Below the pieces are notes generated by a model that searched no databases, had not been told where the DNA came from, and saw only the letters and a list, made by a program, of their open reading frames with translations. From Scardovia wiggsiae F0424 (GTDB lineage Bacteria; Actinomycetota; Actinomycetes; Actinomycetales; Bifidobacteriaceae): DNA of 64,000 nucleotides. The position numbers were made by a program, and so were the translations under genes. Below are positions 26,921 to 37,058 of the stretch, piece after piece. How positions within the stretch are numbered: position 1 is the first letter of the stretch; every line of letters starts with the position of its first letter. The stretch spans positions 186,001 through 250,000 of the forward strand of contig NZ_AKCI01000001.1 of NCBI RefSeq assembly GCF_000269605.1, read 5' to 3'.

Positions 26921-29900
26921 ATGATAAGCATGGTTCCCCCATATGCCTGGCCGAGATCAATAGCAGATTTAAGGGACAGCAGCCTTAACCCGGATTCCTT
27001 CACGCCGGTTGATGGAACGGGGTATACCCCGACAGGCCTGGATATGGGCGACCCTCGGATGGCCGGCGTCTTTGAGCTGGGGCTGCGCATTGCAGATACG
27101 ATGGAAAAGCGTGTGGCTGTGATGGAAGCGATCCGGCAATCGGTGTACGGTTTCCGTGGCATCCCGGCAGCGTATGCCTGGCCGCAGTCCGCGGAGCAGC
27201 TCCGTTCCCGCGGGCTTTACCCTGATACCTTTACCCCTATATCCGATATGTGGCGGACACCTTCAGGCCTTGATCTGGCAGATCCCCGTGCAGCAGAAGT
27301 ATTAAGGCTTTCCGAAGAGGCTGCTGCGCTGTTCGACCAGCGGGCGGCGCTTATGGAACAGATACGTGGAAGCAGTGCAACAGCTGCCGCGGTTCCTGTA
27401 TATGGCGAACAGCCGTACAGGCAGTTTTCTGAGGCTGCGCCGGCCGGGAAGGGCGCGGCATCATCTGTGCCTCGGGAGGCAGATACGGATGTTGCAGGTG
27501 CAGATGGCGCAGGTACAGATATTGCTTCTCAGGCTTCACATGCTGCTGTACCTTTATCATTGGATATCCACGGACAGGCTGCCTCTGTCCATGAAGCTGG
27601 ACCTGTGCGGCCTGTGCAGAATGGGAATGATCAGGAAGCCCCTGCCCCTTCACCGGCTGCCTCCGGTCCGGTGCCTTATGGGCAGCCTGTCCAGGGCGGC
27701 ACGCCTGTGCAGGATATGCCTGTCCAAACCCTCCCTGCGCAGCTCGCCGCTGTATCCGTACCGGATGGGCGCTTTGGGCAGATGCGGCCGCAGAATGAAG
27801 CTGCCAGCCCTCAGCGCAGGATCCAGATACTCCTGCTGTCGCTCGGCATAGGCCTTGTTGCGCTTGCTGCCATTGTTTTTGCTGGCTTTGCATACGCTCA
27901 GATGGATAACGGTATGAGGGCTGTTGCCATCGGGGTACTTGGCATCATTTCCCTGCTGTGCTCGGTGGCACTCTCACGCAGGGTCAAGGTGACATCTGAA
28001 GGGCTTGGATACCTTGGGGCCGCCATCCTGGTGATTGATGCATTCTTTATGAACGCTGCGGGCGTCATACCTTCACCGGCACTGCTGAAGAATTATTTTG
28101 GGCTTTATCTTGTTGCAGCTGCCGCAGTATTGGGGCTGTTTGAGATACTGGCCAGGATATCCAGGAACACTGTATCAAGTATCACTATATGCATGATGGG
28201 CGTTATCACTGCCGGCCTTATATTCCTTCCAACCGGGTTCGACGTCAGGATGGAAATAGCCCTGCTTGTGCTGCAGGCCTGTGCATCTGTGCCGTCGATA
28301 GCCTTTATGGTTGCGCACCGCTACGGCTTCAAATCCAGAAGCGATTATCGGCTTATCCATTCCGCGGTCACCGTGCTGATGTTCTGCAGCATAACCTATG
28401 AAGTGCTCGTTTCCCTTCCCAGTGTATTCACGCTGTTCTTCTTCCCGCAGTCCCGCGGTTTCGGGCCATCGTATGCTGTCGATTCAGGCGGCTGGAGCCT
28501 TGCTGTAGCAGCAGCCATATTTGCTGCTGTGGCGTTTATTTCGCTCTGGTTCGTGAAACTGACGCATATTTTCCTGTTTGCTGTTACCTCCCTGATCCTC
28601 AATCTGATGGCGTTACCCGGTTCCGGTGCGTTCCTGGATATCGTCATCATGGCCGTGGCATTCCTGTGGATAGCTCTGGGAGCCAGAGCGATCAACGGAT
28701 ACAACGCATATCGGCAGATCAGGATAGCACGGCAGCGGGCAGCTGCAGGCAGCCCCGCATCGCCATCCGCTCCGACAGGGGAAGGGGCAGCAGTTACCGA
28801 TGATTCCGCGAGGGCTCTGGGACTTGTCACGCGGAATAAATTCGATTATGTATCAGTGCAGGTTTCCCGGATACTCGTCCCGATCCTGGCGGTTATCAGC
28901 ATGCTTCGGTCTGAAAATATTTTATGGGTAAAAATCATATACACAGTTATTTTCATTGCTGCTGCTGCACTGTGGCGCCTTGTCCTTGTAAGTTCAGCCG
29001 ACCGCGTTTCCCGTATCATGAGCAGCGTATCGTCCACGGTCATTGTTCTGATGGTGTGCAATACCATCCAGTACGCATCTGCAGAGGGTGTGAGGCCTCC
29101 AGCTGACTGGGGGATGTGTGTATTTGCGTGTGCGGTTGGCATTGCGTATGTGCTTCTCAGTATCCTCCGCAAGGGTGACAGGCTTGAAGCATTTGATGCT
29201 TCCATCCTCCGCCAGCTGTCCCGGCAGGCTGCCCGGCCTGGTATGCCTGCGGCATACGGATATAATGCAGCACCCAGCCCTGCCCAGGAAGCAGGCCAGG
29301 CTGCATACCGACAGTGGCTGCGTACCCGGAATCCGGGACGGACAGGGATAATAATGGATAATGTTGAGCACTGCACACTGCTGTATACGTTCGTATGCAC
29401 CCTCAGCCTTGAGATAATTTCCCACTTACCGCTGTGGGGCGGTGTAAACCTTATTGTCCTTTATGCGGTTTTTGCGGCAGTCGTCATTGTTGCTGCTGTA
29501 TCAGGGACACGGCTGGTGGACCTGCAGCCACCTGATATAGCCAGTTCTATGCTGTACTCGGCGATGATCCTGTGCGGGGCCTATTTTATTGCCAATATCA
29601 GCACTATACATTCTGCCTTTACTTTCTATGAGCTGCCTGTTATAGCGGCAGCCATACTGCTGTTTATCAGCGGCAGTGTGAAAATGGCCAGGGATGCCCG
29701 GGTCCGCAGCTGGCGTGCCCTTGGCCTTGCGAGTTTGCTGGCAGTAGTCCCTTCCATACTGATAGCCTTTTTCCGGAGTACTTCTATTACCAGATCTGTG
29801 TGCGTCCTGCTCATATGTGTAGCGCTTGTTGTTATTGGCGCCGTGAAGAAGTGGCAGGCTCCGCTGTCGGTGGGCGCGGTATGCCTCGTTATCCATGTGC

Positions 29901-30046
29901 TGACCGTGTCATGGGGTTATATCGCGGCATTCAGCCGGAATTACTGGTGGGTCTGGCTTGCGCTTGCAGGCGTGATACTTATTATCACTGCTGCACGGTT
30001 CGAGTATGTCAAGAAAGTCAAAAAAGCATATGAAATGCTGCGTTAG
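26921..30046 (+). CDS. Large multi-pass membrane protein, SCO7613 C-terminal-domain family
   Basis: A 1041-residue protein. The N-terminus has two related modules of about 70 residues, each starting YAWP (YAWPRSIADLRDSSLNPDSF and YAWPQSAEQLRSRGLYPDTF) and including a GLD motif followed by DPR. A Pro/Ala/Gly-rich linker (about 160-285) follows, then roughly twenty hydrophobic helices to the end. AGGAG, seven bases before the ATG, supports the start. The family occurs in actinobacteria; role unknown, with no transporter signature I can name. Confidence 0.7.
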   Translation: MISMVPPYAWPRSIADLRDSSLNPDSFTPVDGTGYTPTGLDMGDPRMAGVFELGLRIADTMEKRVAVMEAIRQSVYGFRGIPAAYAWPQSAEQLRSRGLYPDTFTPISDMWRTPSGLDLADPRAAEVLRLSEEAAALFDQRAALMEQIRGSSATAAAVPVYGEQPYRQFSEAAPAGKGAASSVPREADTDVAGADGAGTDIASQASHAAVPLSLDIHGQAASVHEAGPVRPVQNGNDQEAPAPSPAASGPVPYGQPVQGGTPVQDMPVQTLPAQLAAVSVPDGRFGQMRPQNEAASPQRRIQILLLSLGIGLVALAAIVFAGFAYAQMDNGMRAVAIGVLGIISLLCSVALSRRVKVTSEGLGYLGAAILVIDAFFMNAAGVIPSPALLKNYFGLYLVAAAAVLGLFEILARISRNTVSSITICMMGVITAGLIFLPTGFDVRMEIALLVLQACASVPSIAFMVAHRYGFKSRSDYRLIHSAVTVLMFCSITYEVLVSLPSVFTLFFFPQSRGFGPSYAVDSGGWSLAVAAAIFAAVAFISLWFVKLTHIFLFAVTSLILNLMALPGSGAFLDIVIMAVAFLWIALGARAINGYNAYRQIRIARQRAAAGSPASPSAPTGEGAAVTDDSARALGLVTRNKFDYVSVQVSRILVPILAVISMLRSENILWVKIIYTVIFIAAAALWRLVLVSSADRVSRIMSSVSSTVIVLMVCNTIQYASAEGVRPPADWGMCVFACAVGIAYVLLSILRKGDRLEAFDASILRQLSRQAARPGMPAAYGYNAAPSPAQEAGQAAYRQWLRTRNPGRTGIIMDNVEHCTLLYTFVCTLSLEIISHLPLWGGVNLIVLYAVFAAVVIVAAVSGTRLVDLQPPDIASSMLYSAMILCGAYFIANISTIHSAFTFYELPVIAAAILLFISGSVKMARDARVRSWRALGLASLLAVVPSILIAFFRSTSITRSVCVLLICVALVVIGAVKKWQAPLSVGAVCLVIHVLTVSWGYIAAFSRNYWWVWLALAGVILIITAARFEYVKKVKKAYEMLR

Positions 30047-30167
30047 CCGGTGACACAGGCAGCTGCTGATCCCGTAACCCATACGGGGTTCGCCTGCTCA
30101 TCAGCCAGGTACCGTTGCTGGATGAAGGCGGGAGGCACTACTGGAAGGTAGCGGCGGATACGGCTGA

Positions 30168-31667
30168 CTAAGCAGTTACCTGCTCCGCTGCGCTGCTCCC
30201 GGTATCACTGTCGAGATCTGCGGCGGGCTGGCTCCCGTCAGCGGCCAGGTTTCCCGGCCATGTTTGATTGCTTTCCTCAATGAAGCTGTCATATTCTTTG
30301 AAAGCCTCAGGCTTTGCCTTCAGCTTGTACAGATGGACTGCCAGCCCTATAACAGCGCCGGCGACTGCCGGAAGAAGCCACGACAGGCCATAATCCGCCA
30401 GCGGGAGCAAGTCCCGTATCCGTGCAATAAACAGGGCAAAGCTGCTTTTGCTGACAGTGTCCGGGAAAGAAACGACCATATCCATGAGGGCCGGGATCGC
30501 AGTAAACCCCACGACCCAGCCGTAAACCGCCCTGTCACGCTTGAAAAGCGGTGAGCAGACTGAAAGCAGTATAAGCACCATGGCGAAGGGGTACAGCAGC
30601 ATAAGCACAGGCGTTGACCAGGCTATAATAGTATCCAGGCCAAAGTTGGCGATGATGAATGACAGGATGCAGCACAGTGCAAGCCATGTATGGTAGCTGA
30701 CCCTGGGGAAGTGGTTATGGAAATCCTGGGCAAAAGCGGCAACGAGCCCTACCGCTGTAGTCAGGCATGTTACTACGATAAGCGCGGCCAGCAATGCCTG
30801 CCCTGCCTTCCCGGCATATGCCTGGACGATCTGTGAGAATACGATGCCCCCATTGGACGACATCGTGAAACGCCCAAGCGACATAGAACCCATTGCTATG
30901 AGGAGTATGTAGATCACAGCAACGGCAAACATGGCGATAGTGCCTGATTTGGCTGTAACAGAAGCAACATTCTTTTCGTGCCGCACGCCCATCAGCCGTA
31001 TCGTGGTCACGACGGTTACGCCGAACGCGAGCCCGGCAAGCACGTCCATCGTATTGTACCCTTCAAGCAGGCCGTTCGTAAAAGCACCGGAAATATAATG
31101 CGCATCCTGCGGCGATTTGCCGAAAGAGCTCCCCAGCGGGCTGATAAATGCCATAAAGAAGACTATGAAAAGGAGGATAAGGAACAGCGGGTTCAGCACT
31201 TTCCCGATATTCGACAATATGCTGTTCTCCTTATAGCTCAGGAGGAAGGCGAAGATAAAGAAGAGCGCAGAAAAAATAAGCAGAGCAGCAGTCCGGTATG
31301 ACGACGGTATAAAGGGTTCGATACCTACGGTGAAAGAGACTGTTGCTGTACGGGGTGTCCCGAAGAAGGGCCCTATAGTTGCGTGGATAAGCACCATGAA
31401 AACGATTGCAAAAGCAGGGCCCAGAGGCCTGCCGATATCGTATACGCCTTTAGAGCGGGTAACGGCTATCGCCAGTACTGACAGCAGAGGCAGGACTACA
31501 CCGGTGATCAGGAATCCCGCTCCTGCAATAGCCCAGTTTTTGCCTGCAAGCTGCCCCAGATGCAGCGGGAAGATCAGGTTCCCTGCACCGAAAAACAGGC
31601 CAAACAGCATAGATGCTACTACAAGGTAGTCAACCAGGCGCAGTTTCTTTTCATGTGTGCGGTCCAT
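30168..31667 (-). CDS. brnQ: Branched-chain amino acid transporter BrnQ (LIVCS family)
   Basis: A 499-residue membrane protein with about twelve helices. VASMLFGLFFGAGNLIFPLHL near the start and the segment FFGTPRTATVSFTVGIEPF are BrnQ hallmarks. It imports leucine, isoleucine and valine with a cation. AAGGAGAGCAT precedes the ATG. It is divergent from the isoleucyl-tRNA synthetase gene, placing isoleucine uptake beside isoleucine charging. Confidence 0.92.
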   Translation of the reverse strand: MDRTHEKKLRLVDYLVVASMLFGLFFGAGNLIFPLHLGQLAGKNWAIAGAGFLITGVVLPLLSVLAIAVTRSKGVYDIGRPLGPAFAIVFMVLIHATIGPFFGTPRTATVSFTVGIEPFIPSSYRTAALLIFSALFFIFAFLLSYKENSILSNIGKVLNPLFLILLFIVFFMAFISPLGSSFGKSPQDAHYISGAFTNGLLEGYNTMDVLAGLAFGVTVVTTIRLMGVRHEKNVASVTAKSGTIAMFAVAVIYILLIAMGSMSLGRFTMSSNGGIVFSQIVQAYAGKAGQALLAALIVVTCLTTAVGLVAAFAQDFHNHFPRVSYHTWLALCCILSFIIANFGLDTIIAWSTPVLMLLYPFAMVLILLSVCSPLFKRDRAVYGWVVGFTAIPALMDMVVSFPDTVSKSSFALFIARIRDLLPLADYGLSWLLPAVAGAVIGLAVHLYKLKAKPEAFKEYDSFIEESNQTWPGNLAADGSQPAADLDSDTGSSAAEQVTA

Positions 31668-31877
31668 ATGCTCTCCTTAAGCGAAGCGGCAGGGTGTTTG
31701 TGGTTGTTCACTATATGCAAAAGGTGTGTATAAAATGTGCGTGCGTGTTCCGGCTGTCTCGCAGTTCGAGACAGGGAAGGCGTGCGGCAGACAGAGGTAT
31801 CAATGGTCATATGCCCCTCTTCCCGGGATACCGGGGCTCTTTTATGCAGGAATAAATATCGGGAAGTATGTGTTACA

Positions 31878-32123
31878 GCTGATGCTATAGTAATAGCGTC
31901 AGCATCGATCCGTTATCAGCGGGGAGCTTTCGGAAGAACGGGACAGGCATATGCCCGCCCTCATTAGACCCGACGGGAGAGGCCCGATATAGCCCGCCAC
32001 AAGTGGACAGGCCCGAAGCGCGCAGTTCCAGGTCCTGTCAAACGAGGTGGTACCGCGGTATCGCGCATGTGAAAACCACAGCCTGCATATCGTCCTCGTA
32101 TAACACAGCAGTATTACGAGGAG
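31878..32123 (+). promoter_or_regulatory. T-box riboswitch of ileS, translational type
   Basis: The leader contains the T-box core AACGAGGTGGTACCGCG at 32041-32057. ACGAGG there can pair with CCTCGT (32094-32099) to form the anti-sequestrator. Alternatively CCTCGTA (32094-32100) pairs with TACGAGG (32115-32121), burying the Shine-Dalgarno GAGGAG (32118-32123). Upstream, an 11-bp hairpin (31878-31888 with 31893-31903, loop AGTA) and nearby ATC triplets (31904, 31908) may belong to Stem I and the isoleucine specifier. Uncharged tRNA-Ile should open the ribosome site. Five T residues after the second stem allow some termination as well. Confidence 0.85.
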
Positions 32124-32130
32124 CCTTTTT

Positions 32131-35100
32131 ATGAGTGAGCAGAACAGTGTCAGGCATGTGTATCCGAAAGCTTCTGCCGGCAGTACAGATGGCAGTGTAC
32201 AGCCGGTCACACCCAGCCCGAGTTTCCCCAAAATGGAGGAAGCAGTACTGCGTTACTGGGATGCTGACGGCACTTTCAGAAAATCAGTAGAGCAGCGCCC
32301 TTCCGGGGATAACTCTTCTAATGAATTCGTCTTTTTTGACGGCCCCCCCTTTGCTAATGGGCTGCCTCACTATGGCCATCTTCTTACCGGATATGCAAAA
32401 GATGTGATCCCGCGTTACCAGACTATGAAAGGCCGTCGGGTCAACCGTGTCTTTGGGTGGGATACCCACGGCCTTCCTGCGGAGCTTGAAGCCGAAAAAG
32501 AACTTGGCATAGAAGATAAAAGCCAGATCGATGAAATGGGACTTGCCCGGTTTAATGAGGCATGCCGCACATCTGTCCTGAAATATACGGATGAGTGGAA
32601 AGATTATGTCCACCGCCAGGCGCGCTGGGTAGACTTTGAGCACGGGTATAAGACCCTGGATACCACGTATATGGAGTCTGTGATCTGGGCTTTTAAGAAA
32701 CTGTACGATAAAGGCCTGGCATATAAGGGGTACCGTGTCCTCCCTTATTGCCCGAAGGATGAGACCCCGCTGAGCAACCATGAGCTGCGTATGGATGCTG
32801 ATGTTTACCAGGACCGTCAGGATACATCCGTTACTGTAGCAGTAAAATTCCGTGATGAAGATGCGTATGCCGTTTTCTGGACGACTACCCCGTGGACAGT
32901 CCCCGGGAATTTATCGATAGTTGTGGGGCCGGATATCGAGTACAGCGAGATTGAACCTGTTTCGGGCGAATTCGCCGGTAAAAAACTGTATTTCGCTACA
33001 GCCCTCCTCCCGCGGTATGCTAAAGAGATCGGCGACGATTACACAGTGGTCCGTACGCTGAAAGGTTCCGACCTTGAAGGCAGGCGGTACTATCCTGTTT
33101 TCCCGTATCTTGCGGACGGCTCGGCGACAAGCCAGGATGGTGCATCCGGTGAAGACCCCCATGCATTCACTATCTATACAGCGGATTATGTAGATGTTAC
33201 CGAAGGTACCGGCCTGGTCCATCAGGCTGTTTATGGCGAAGACGATATCAATACCCTTAACGCCCATCAGGTGCGTACCGTGGATTACCTTGATGATGCA
33301 TGCCGTTTCAATTCCATTGTCCCGGACTATGAAGGGATCCGTGTATTTGAGGCGAATAAGCAGATAATCCGTGATATGCGCAATAATACAGGTGCGCTGG
33401 CCGGTGTGGAGGAAGACCGCCGAGCGCTGCTGGTGCAGGAGAAATCGTATGTGCACAGTTATCCGCATTGCTGGCGATGCGGCACGCCGCTGATCTATAA
33501 ACCGGTATCAAGCTGGTTCGTAGCGGTGACGAAGTTCAAAGACCGCCTGCTCAACCATAACGAAGGGATCAACTGGATCCCCGGCAATGTCAAGGACGGG
33601 CAGTTCGGCAAATGGCTGTCGAATGCGCGCGACTGGTCCATCTCACGCAACCGGTACTGGGGTTCCCCCATCCCGGTGTGGGTCTCGGATGACCCCCGGT
33701 ACCCGCGTGTGGATGTATACGGTTCCCTGGAAGAGCTGAAACAGGATTTCGGTATGTATCCGACGGATGACAAGGGGGAAGTGAACCTGCACCGTCCATG
33801 GGTCGATGAGCTTACACGCCCCAATCCTGATGATCCGACGGGAAAATCTGTTATGCGGCGGATCCCTGATGTCCTTGACTGCTGGTTTGAATCAGGGTCC
33901 ATGCCTTTTGCCCAGTTCCACTATCCGTTTGAAAACCGTGAATATTTTGAGCAGCATTTCCCCGGGGACTATGTTGTGGAATATATCGGGCAGACCCGCG
34001 GATGGTTCTATACCCTCCACGTTATGGCAACAGCACTGTTTGACAGCGCGGCATTCAAAAATGTGATCTGCCACGGCATAGTGCTTGGCGATGACGGGCA
34101 GAAAATGAGCAAGCATCTGCGTAATTATCCGGATGTCAACGGTGTTTTCAATGAATACGGTTCTGACGCCATGCGCTGGTTCCTTATGTGCTCGCCGATC
34201 CTGCGAGGAGGCAACCTTATCGTTACGTCGGACGGCATCCGTGATACCGTCCGCCAGATCATGCTGCCGCTGTGGAGCACGTATTATTTCTTCACCCTGT
34301 ATGCGAACGCTGCCAACGGAGGGAAAGGGTTTGAAGCCCATCAGCTGGATGTGCAGGATATCGTGCACCTTCCCGAGATGGACCGGTACCTGCTTGCCCG
34401 TACGCGCAACCTTGTTGCCGATGTCCAGAAAAGCCTGGACAGTTTTGCTATTTCAGATGCATGCGACGCTGTTGCAGATTATATCGACGGGCTCACTAAC
34501 TGGTATATCCGCAACTCGCGTGACAGGTTCTGGAACGAGGATCCGCAGGCGTTCAATACGCTGTACACGGCACTCGAGGTCCTGTGCCGCGTGATCGCCC
34601 CTCTGGCCCCTATGGAAGCGGAGACAATCTGGCGCGGGCTTACAGGCGGGGAATCTGTCCATCTGACCGACTGGCCGTATCTTGACGGTACTGGCCTTGG
34701 CAGCATCCTCCGCCGGGATGACGGGCTGGTTTCAGCAATGGACAAGGTGCGTGAGATAGTTTCCGGCACTCTTTCCCTCCGTAAAGCCCGTCAGATCCGC
34801 GTCCGCCAGCCGCTTTCCACACTGAGTGTGCTCGTATCCGACGTTGATGCGGTCAGCCCGTATGCTGATCTCATCAAGTCAGAGCTTAACGTTAAGGAAG
34901 TGCGGTTCAGTACCCTGGAGGCTGCAGCCGGGAATGGGCTCCGTATTATCAGTGAGCTGAAGGTCAATGCACGCGCAGCAGGTCCGCGCCTCGGCAGGCA
35001 GGTACAGTCTGTGATCAAGGCTTCCAAATCAGGGGACTGGCATAAGGCTTCTGACGGCGGTGTGGCGGTGGATACCCCAGACGGTGAGATACCTCTGGAA

Positions 35101-35481
35101 CAGGGGGAATACGAACTGGTAAACCGTGTGGAGGAGACCGGGGGGAATGCCTCTAATCCTGCCGGCACCCCGGGGCAGGGCGAAGCTTATGCCTCGGCAG
35201 CCCTTCCCGCCGGAGGGTTCGTGATCCTTGATACCCGGCTTACCAATGACCTCGTGGCAGAAGGCTATGCCCGGGATACTATCCGGGTAGTCCAGGATGC
35301 CAGGAAAGAGGCCGGTCTGGATATTTCTGACCGTATTTCTCTGAAGCTTGCTGTCCCCGCTGCCCATGCAGGCCAGGTAAAGCAGTTTGAAAGCCTTATC
35401 TGTTCGGAGACCCTCGCGACACGTTTTGCTGTGGAAATTTCTGACAGCGAGGCTGTGGAAGCTTCTGTCAGCAAGGCATAG
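32131..35481 (+). CDS. ileS: Isoleucyl-tRNA synthetase
   Basis: An 1116-residue class I synthetase. The HIGH motif is HYGH (80-83) within PPFANGLPHYGHLLTGY, and the KMSKS loop is KMSKH (658-662) followed by LRNYPD. The editing domain and anticodon-binding domain fill the rest. HYGH plus KMSKHLRN resembles the eukaryote-like type 2 IleRS. Known bifidobacterial IleRS proteins are linked to intrinsic mupirocin insensitivity. It charges tRNA-Ile in the cytoplasm. Expression is under the T-box immediately upstream. Confidence 0.96.
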   Translation: MSEQNSVRHVYPKASAGSTDGSVQPVTPSPSFPKMEEAVLRYWDADGTFRKSVEQRPSGDNSSNEFVFFDGPPFANGLPHYGHLLTGYAKDVIPRYQTMKGRRVNRVFGWDTHGLPAELEAEKELGIEDKSQIDEMGLARFNEACRTSVLKYTDEWKDYVHRQARWVDFEHGYKTLDTTYMESVIWAFKKLYDKGLAYKGYRVLPYCPKDETPLSNHELRMDADVYQDRQDTSVTVAVKFRDEDAYAVFWTTTPWTVPGNLSIVVGPDIEYSEIEPVSGEFAGKKLYFATALLPRYAKEIGDDYTVVRTLKGSDLEGRRYYPVFPYLADGSATSQDGASGEDPHAFTIYTADYVDVTEGTGLVHQAVYGEDDINTLNAHQVRTVDYLDDACRFNSIVPDYEGIRVFEANKQIIRDMRNNTGALAGVEEDRRALLVQEKSYVHSYPHCWRCGTPLIYKPVSSWFVAVTKFKDRLLNHNEGINWIPGNVKDGQFGKWLSNARDWSISRNRYWGSPIPVWVSDDPRYPRVDVYGSLEELKQDFGMYPTDDKGEVNLHRPWVDELTRPNPDDPTGKSVMRRIPDVLDCWFESGSMPFAQFHYPFENREYFEQHFPGDYVVEYIGQTRGWFYTLHVMATALFDSAAFKNVICHGIVLGDDGQKMSKHLRNYPDVNGVFNEYGSDAMRWFLMCSPILRGGNLIVTSDGIRDTVRQIMLPLWSTYYFFTLYANAANGGKGFEAHQLDVQDIVHLPEMDRYLLARTRNLVADVQKSLDSFAISDACDAVADYIDGLTNWYIRNSRDRFWNEDPQAFNTLYTALEVLCRVIAPLAPMEAETIWRGLTGGESVHLTDWPYLDGTGLGSILRRDDGLVSAMDKVREIVSGTLSLRKARQIRVRQPLSTLSVLVSDVDAVSPYADLIKSELNVKEVRFSTLEAAAGNGLRIISELKVNARAAGPRLGRQVQSVIKASKSGDWHKASDGGVAVDTPDGEIPLEQGEYELVNRVEETGGNASNPAGTPGQGEAYASAALPAGGFVILDTRLTNDLVAEGYARDTIRVVQDARKEAGLDISDRISLKLAVPAAHAGQVKQFESLICSETLATRFAVEISDSEAVEASVSKA

Positions 35482-35491
35482 GCGGCATGGC

Positions 35492-35577
35492 GGGAGGCGT
35501 GCAGGATAAGTATTGCAAAGGTTCACTAAAGCGCCGTTGCTTAAGTGAACACTTCCATCTTAACTGACGCGCCTCCC
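35492..35577. terminator. Nested inverted repeats after ileS
   Basis: GGGAGGCG (35492-35499) pairs with CGCCTCCC (35570-35577), and inside it GTTCACT (35521-35527) pairs with AGTGAAC (35544-35550). It begins just after the ileS stop. There is no long U tract, so its terminator role is probable rather than certain. Confidence 0.45.
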
Positions 35578-35732
35578 ATCTGATAAGTACATTATTCGTT
35601 GAGTTTAATTGGAAAAACTGGGATTTGGGACAATATACAAAACGCCCGGGGGCTGCGGAAATGGGAAATCAGGGTGCCGCGGATGGTAATACTAAGGTAT
35701 GATATAAGCAGTTTTCTGTCCAGGGAGGAAAT

Positions 35733-36167
35733 ATGGTTACTGAGATAGCCCTTAAACGTGTTTATGATGATGCTGATGATGCTGACGGGTTCCGTATCCT
35801 TGTTGACAGGCTGTGGCCGCGGGGGATATCGAAGGACAAAGCCCGTGTTGATCTGTGGCTGAAAGATATAGCCCCTACCAATGAACTGAGGAAATCATGG
35901 GGGCATGACCCTGATACTTTTGATGATTTTACTGCCCGGTACCGTGCGCAGCTGGAAGCCAATACCAGTGCGGTCGGAGAGCTTATTGACACGATCAGGG
36001 AACAGTCTTCGCGTGCAGTGCCACGTATTACTTTTGTATACGGCGCGAAAAGCCCTGTGTATAATCAGGCATGTGTGCTGCGGGATTACCTGTTTGCTCC
36101 CGCATCTGCTTCATCACAGCTGAACAGGCTGGAAGCTGCCGGTATTACAGGTATCAGTGAAGCGTGA
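35733..36167 (+). CDS. DUF488 family protein
   Basis: A 144-residue YeaO-type DUF488 protein. RILVDRLWPRGISKDKARVD, KDIAPTNELRKSWGHDP and TFVYGAKSPVYNQACVLRDYL are the family's conserved blocks. GGAGGAAAT before the ATG is a good ribosome site. Biochemical role not established. It is convergent with murI, 12 bases apart. Confidence 0.85.
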   Translation: MVTEIALKRVYDDADDADGFRILVDRLWPRGISKDKARVDLWLKDIAPTNELRKSWGHDPDTFDDFTARYRAQLEANTSAVGELIDTIREQSSRAVPRITFVYGAKSPVYNQACVLRDYLFAPASASSQLNRLEAAGITGISEA

Positions 36168-36179
36168 TGCTTCCGGGGC

Positions 36180-36983
36180 TTAGCGGGGGGCGTCCCCATG
36201 GAGGAGGCTTTCCGCCAGCAGCCCCGTTGCCTTATCTTTGCAGGAATTTTCCAGGGTGACCGTGCCTGTATAGCTTTCCGGCCTGTCTGACTGTATCCCA
36301 AGCTCCCTGAGGACAGTACCGAGATGATGGGATGTCCCCGGATTACCGTCAATAACAGCCACATGCCCGGGAAGCATCTCTTCAAAGTAGCTCCGGTAAA
36401 AAACGAAATGGGTGCAGCCGAGCACTATAGAGTCAAGGGTTTCTGCATCAAATGGGGCAAGATATCCTGAGATGGCGTCCCGCACCCGTGCGCGGTCATT
36501 GAGCTGCCCCGATTCCACGATAGTGACCAGATCAGGGCAGGGCTGGGTGTGTATGGTGCTTTTCCCTTTGACCTGAGCGATAAGGTCTGCGAACTTCTGC
36601 CCTTTCAGTGTCAGTTCGGTTGCAAGGACCAGGATATTTTGAAGGCTGCCGCCGCCCCTGTCGCATGCTACTTTTACCGCAGGCTCCATGCCGATAACCG
36701 GGATATCATATGTGTGGCGCATATCGCCTGCACCGGCGCTCGTTGCGGTGTTGCAGGCAATAACTATAGCCTTAGCGCCTTTTGCGATAAGATGGTCTGC
36801 CGCCGAGAAACTGAGCTCTTCCACTTCGCCGGCAGGACGGGTGCCGTAGGGCGCGTTGGCGCTGTCCCCGAAAAAGATGATATCTTCGTTGGGCATATCC
36901 TTATGGATCTGCCGGACGACTGATATCCCTCCCATACCGGAATCGAAAACTCCTATTGGTGCGTTGCTGCCCAACTGGACCAC
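36180..36983 (-). CDS. murI: Glutamate racemase
   Basis: A 267-residue glutamate racemase. IGVFDSGMGGISVVRQI carries the first catalytic region, VIACNTATSAG the first cysteine and IVLGCTHFVFY the second. It makes D-glutamate for peptidoglycan. The frame opens with a GTG at 36983 just after AAAGGG; a TTG at 36974 with better spacing is an alternative. Confidence 0.93.
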   Translation of the reverse strand: MVQLGSNAPIGVFDSGMGGISVVRQIHKDMPNEDIIFFGDSANAPYGTRPAGEVEELSFSAADHLIAKGAKAIVIACNTATSAGAGDMRHTYDIPVIGMEPAVKVACDRGGGSLQNILVLATELTLKGQKFADLIAQVKGKSTIHTQPCPDLVTIVESGQLNDRARVRDAISGYLAPFDAETLDSIVLGCTHFVFYRSYFEEMLPGHVAVIDGNPGTSHHLGTVLRELGIQSDRPESYTGTVTLENSCKDKATGLLAESLLHGDAPR

Positions 36984-37058
36984 CCCTTTCGTTGTGTGCA
37001 GTACGGTTATTATTTATTATCAACAGCTGTATCCCGGGCGCAGGCCTGCAGCAGACAA

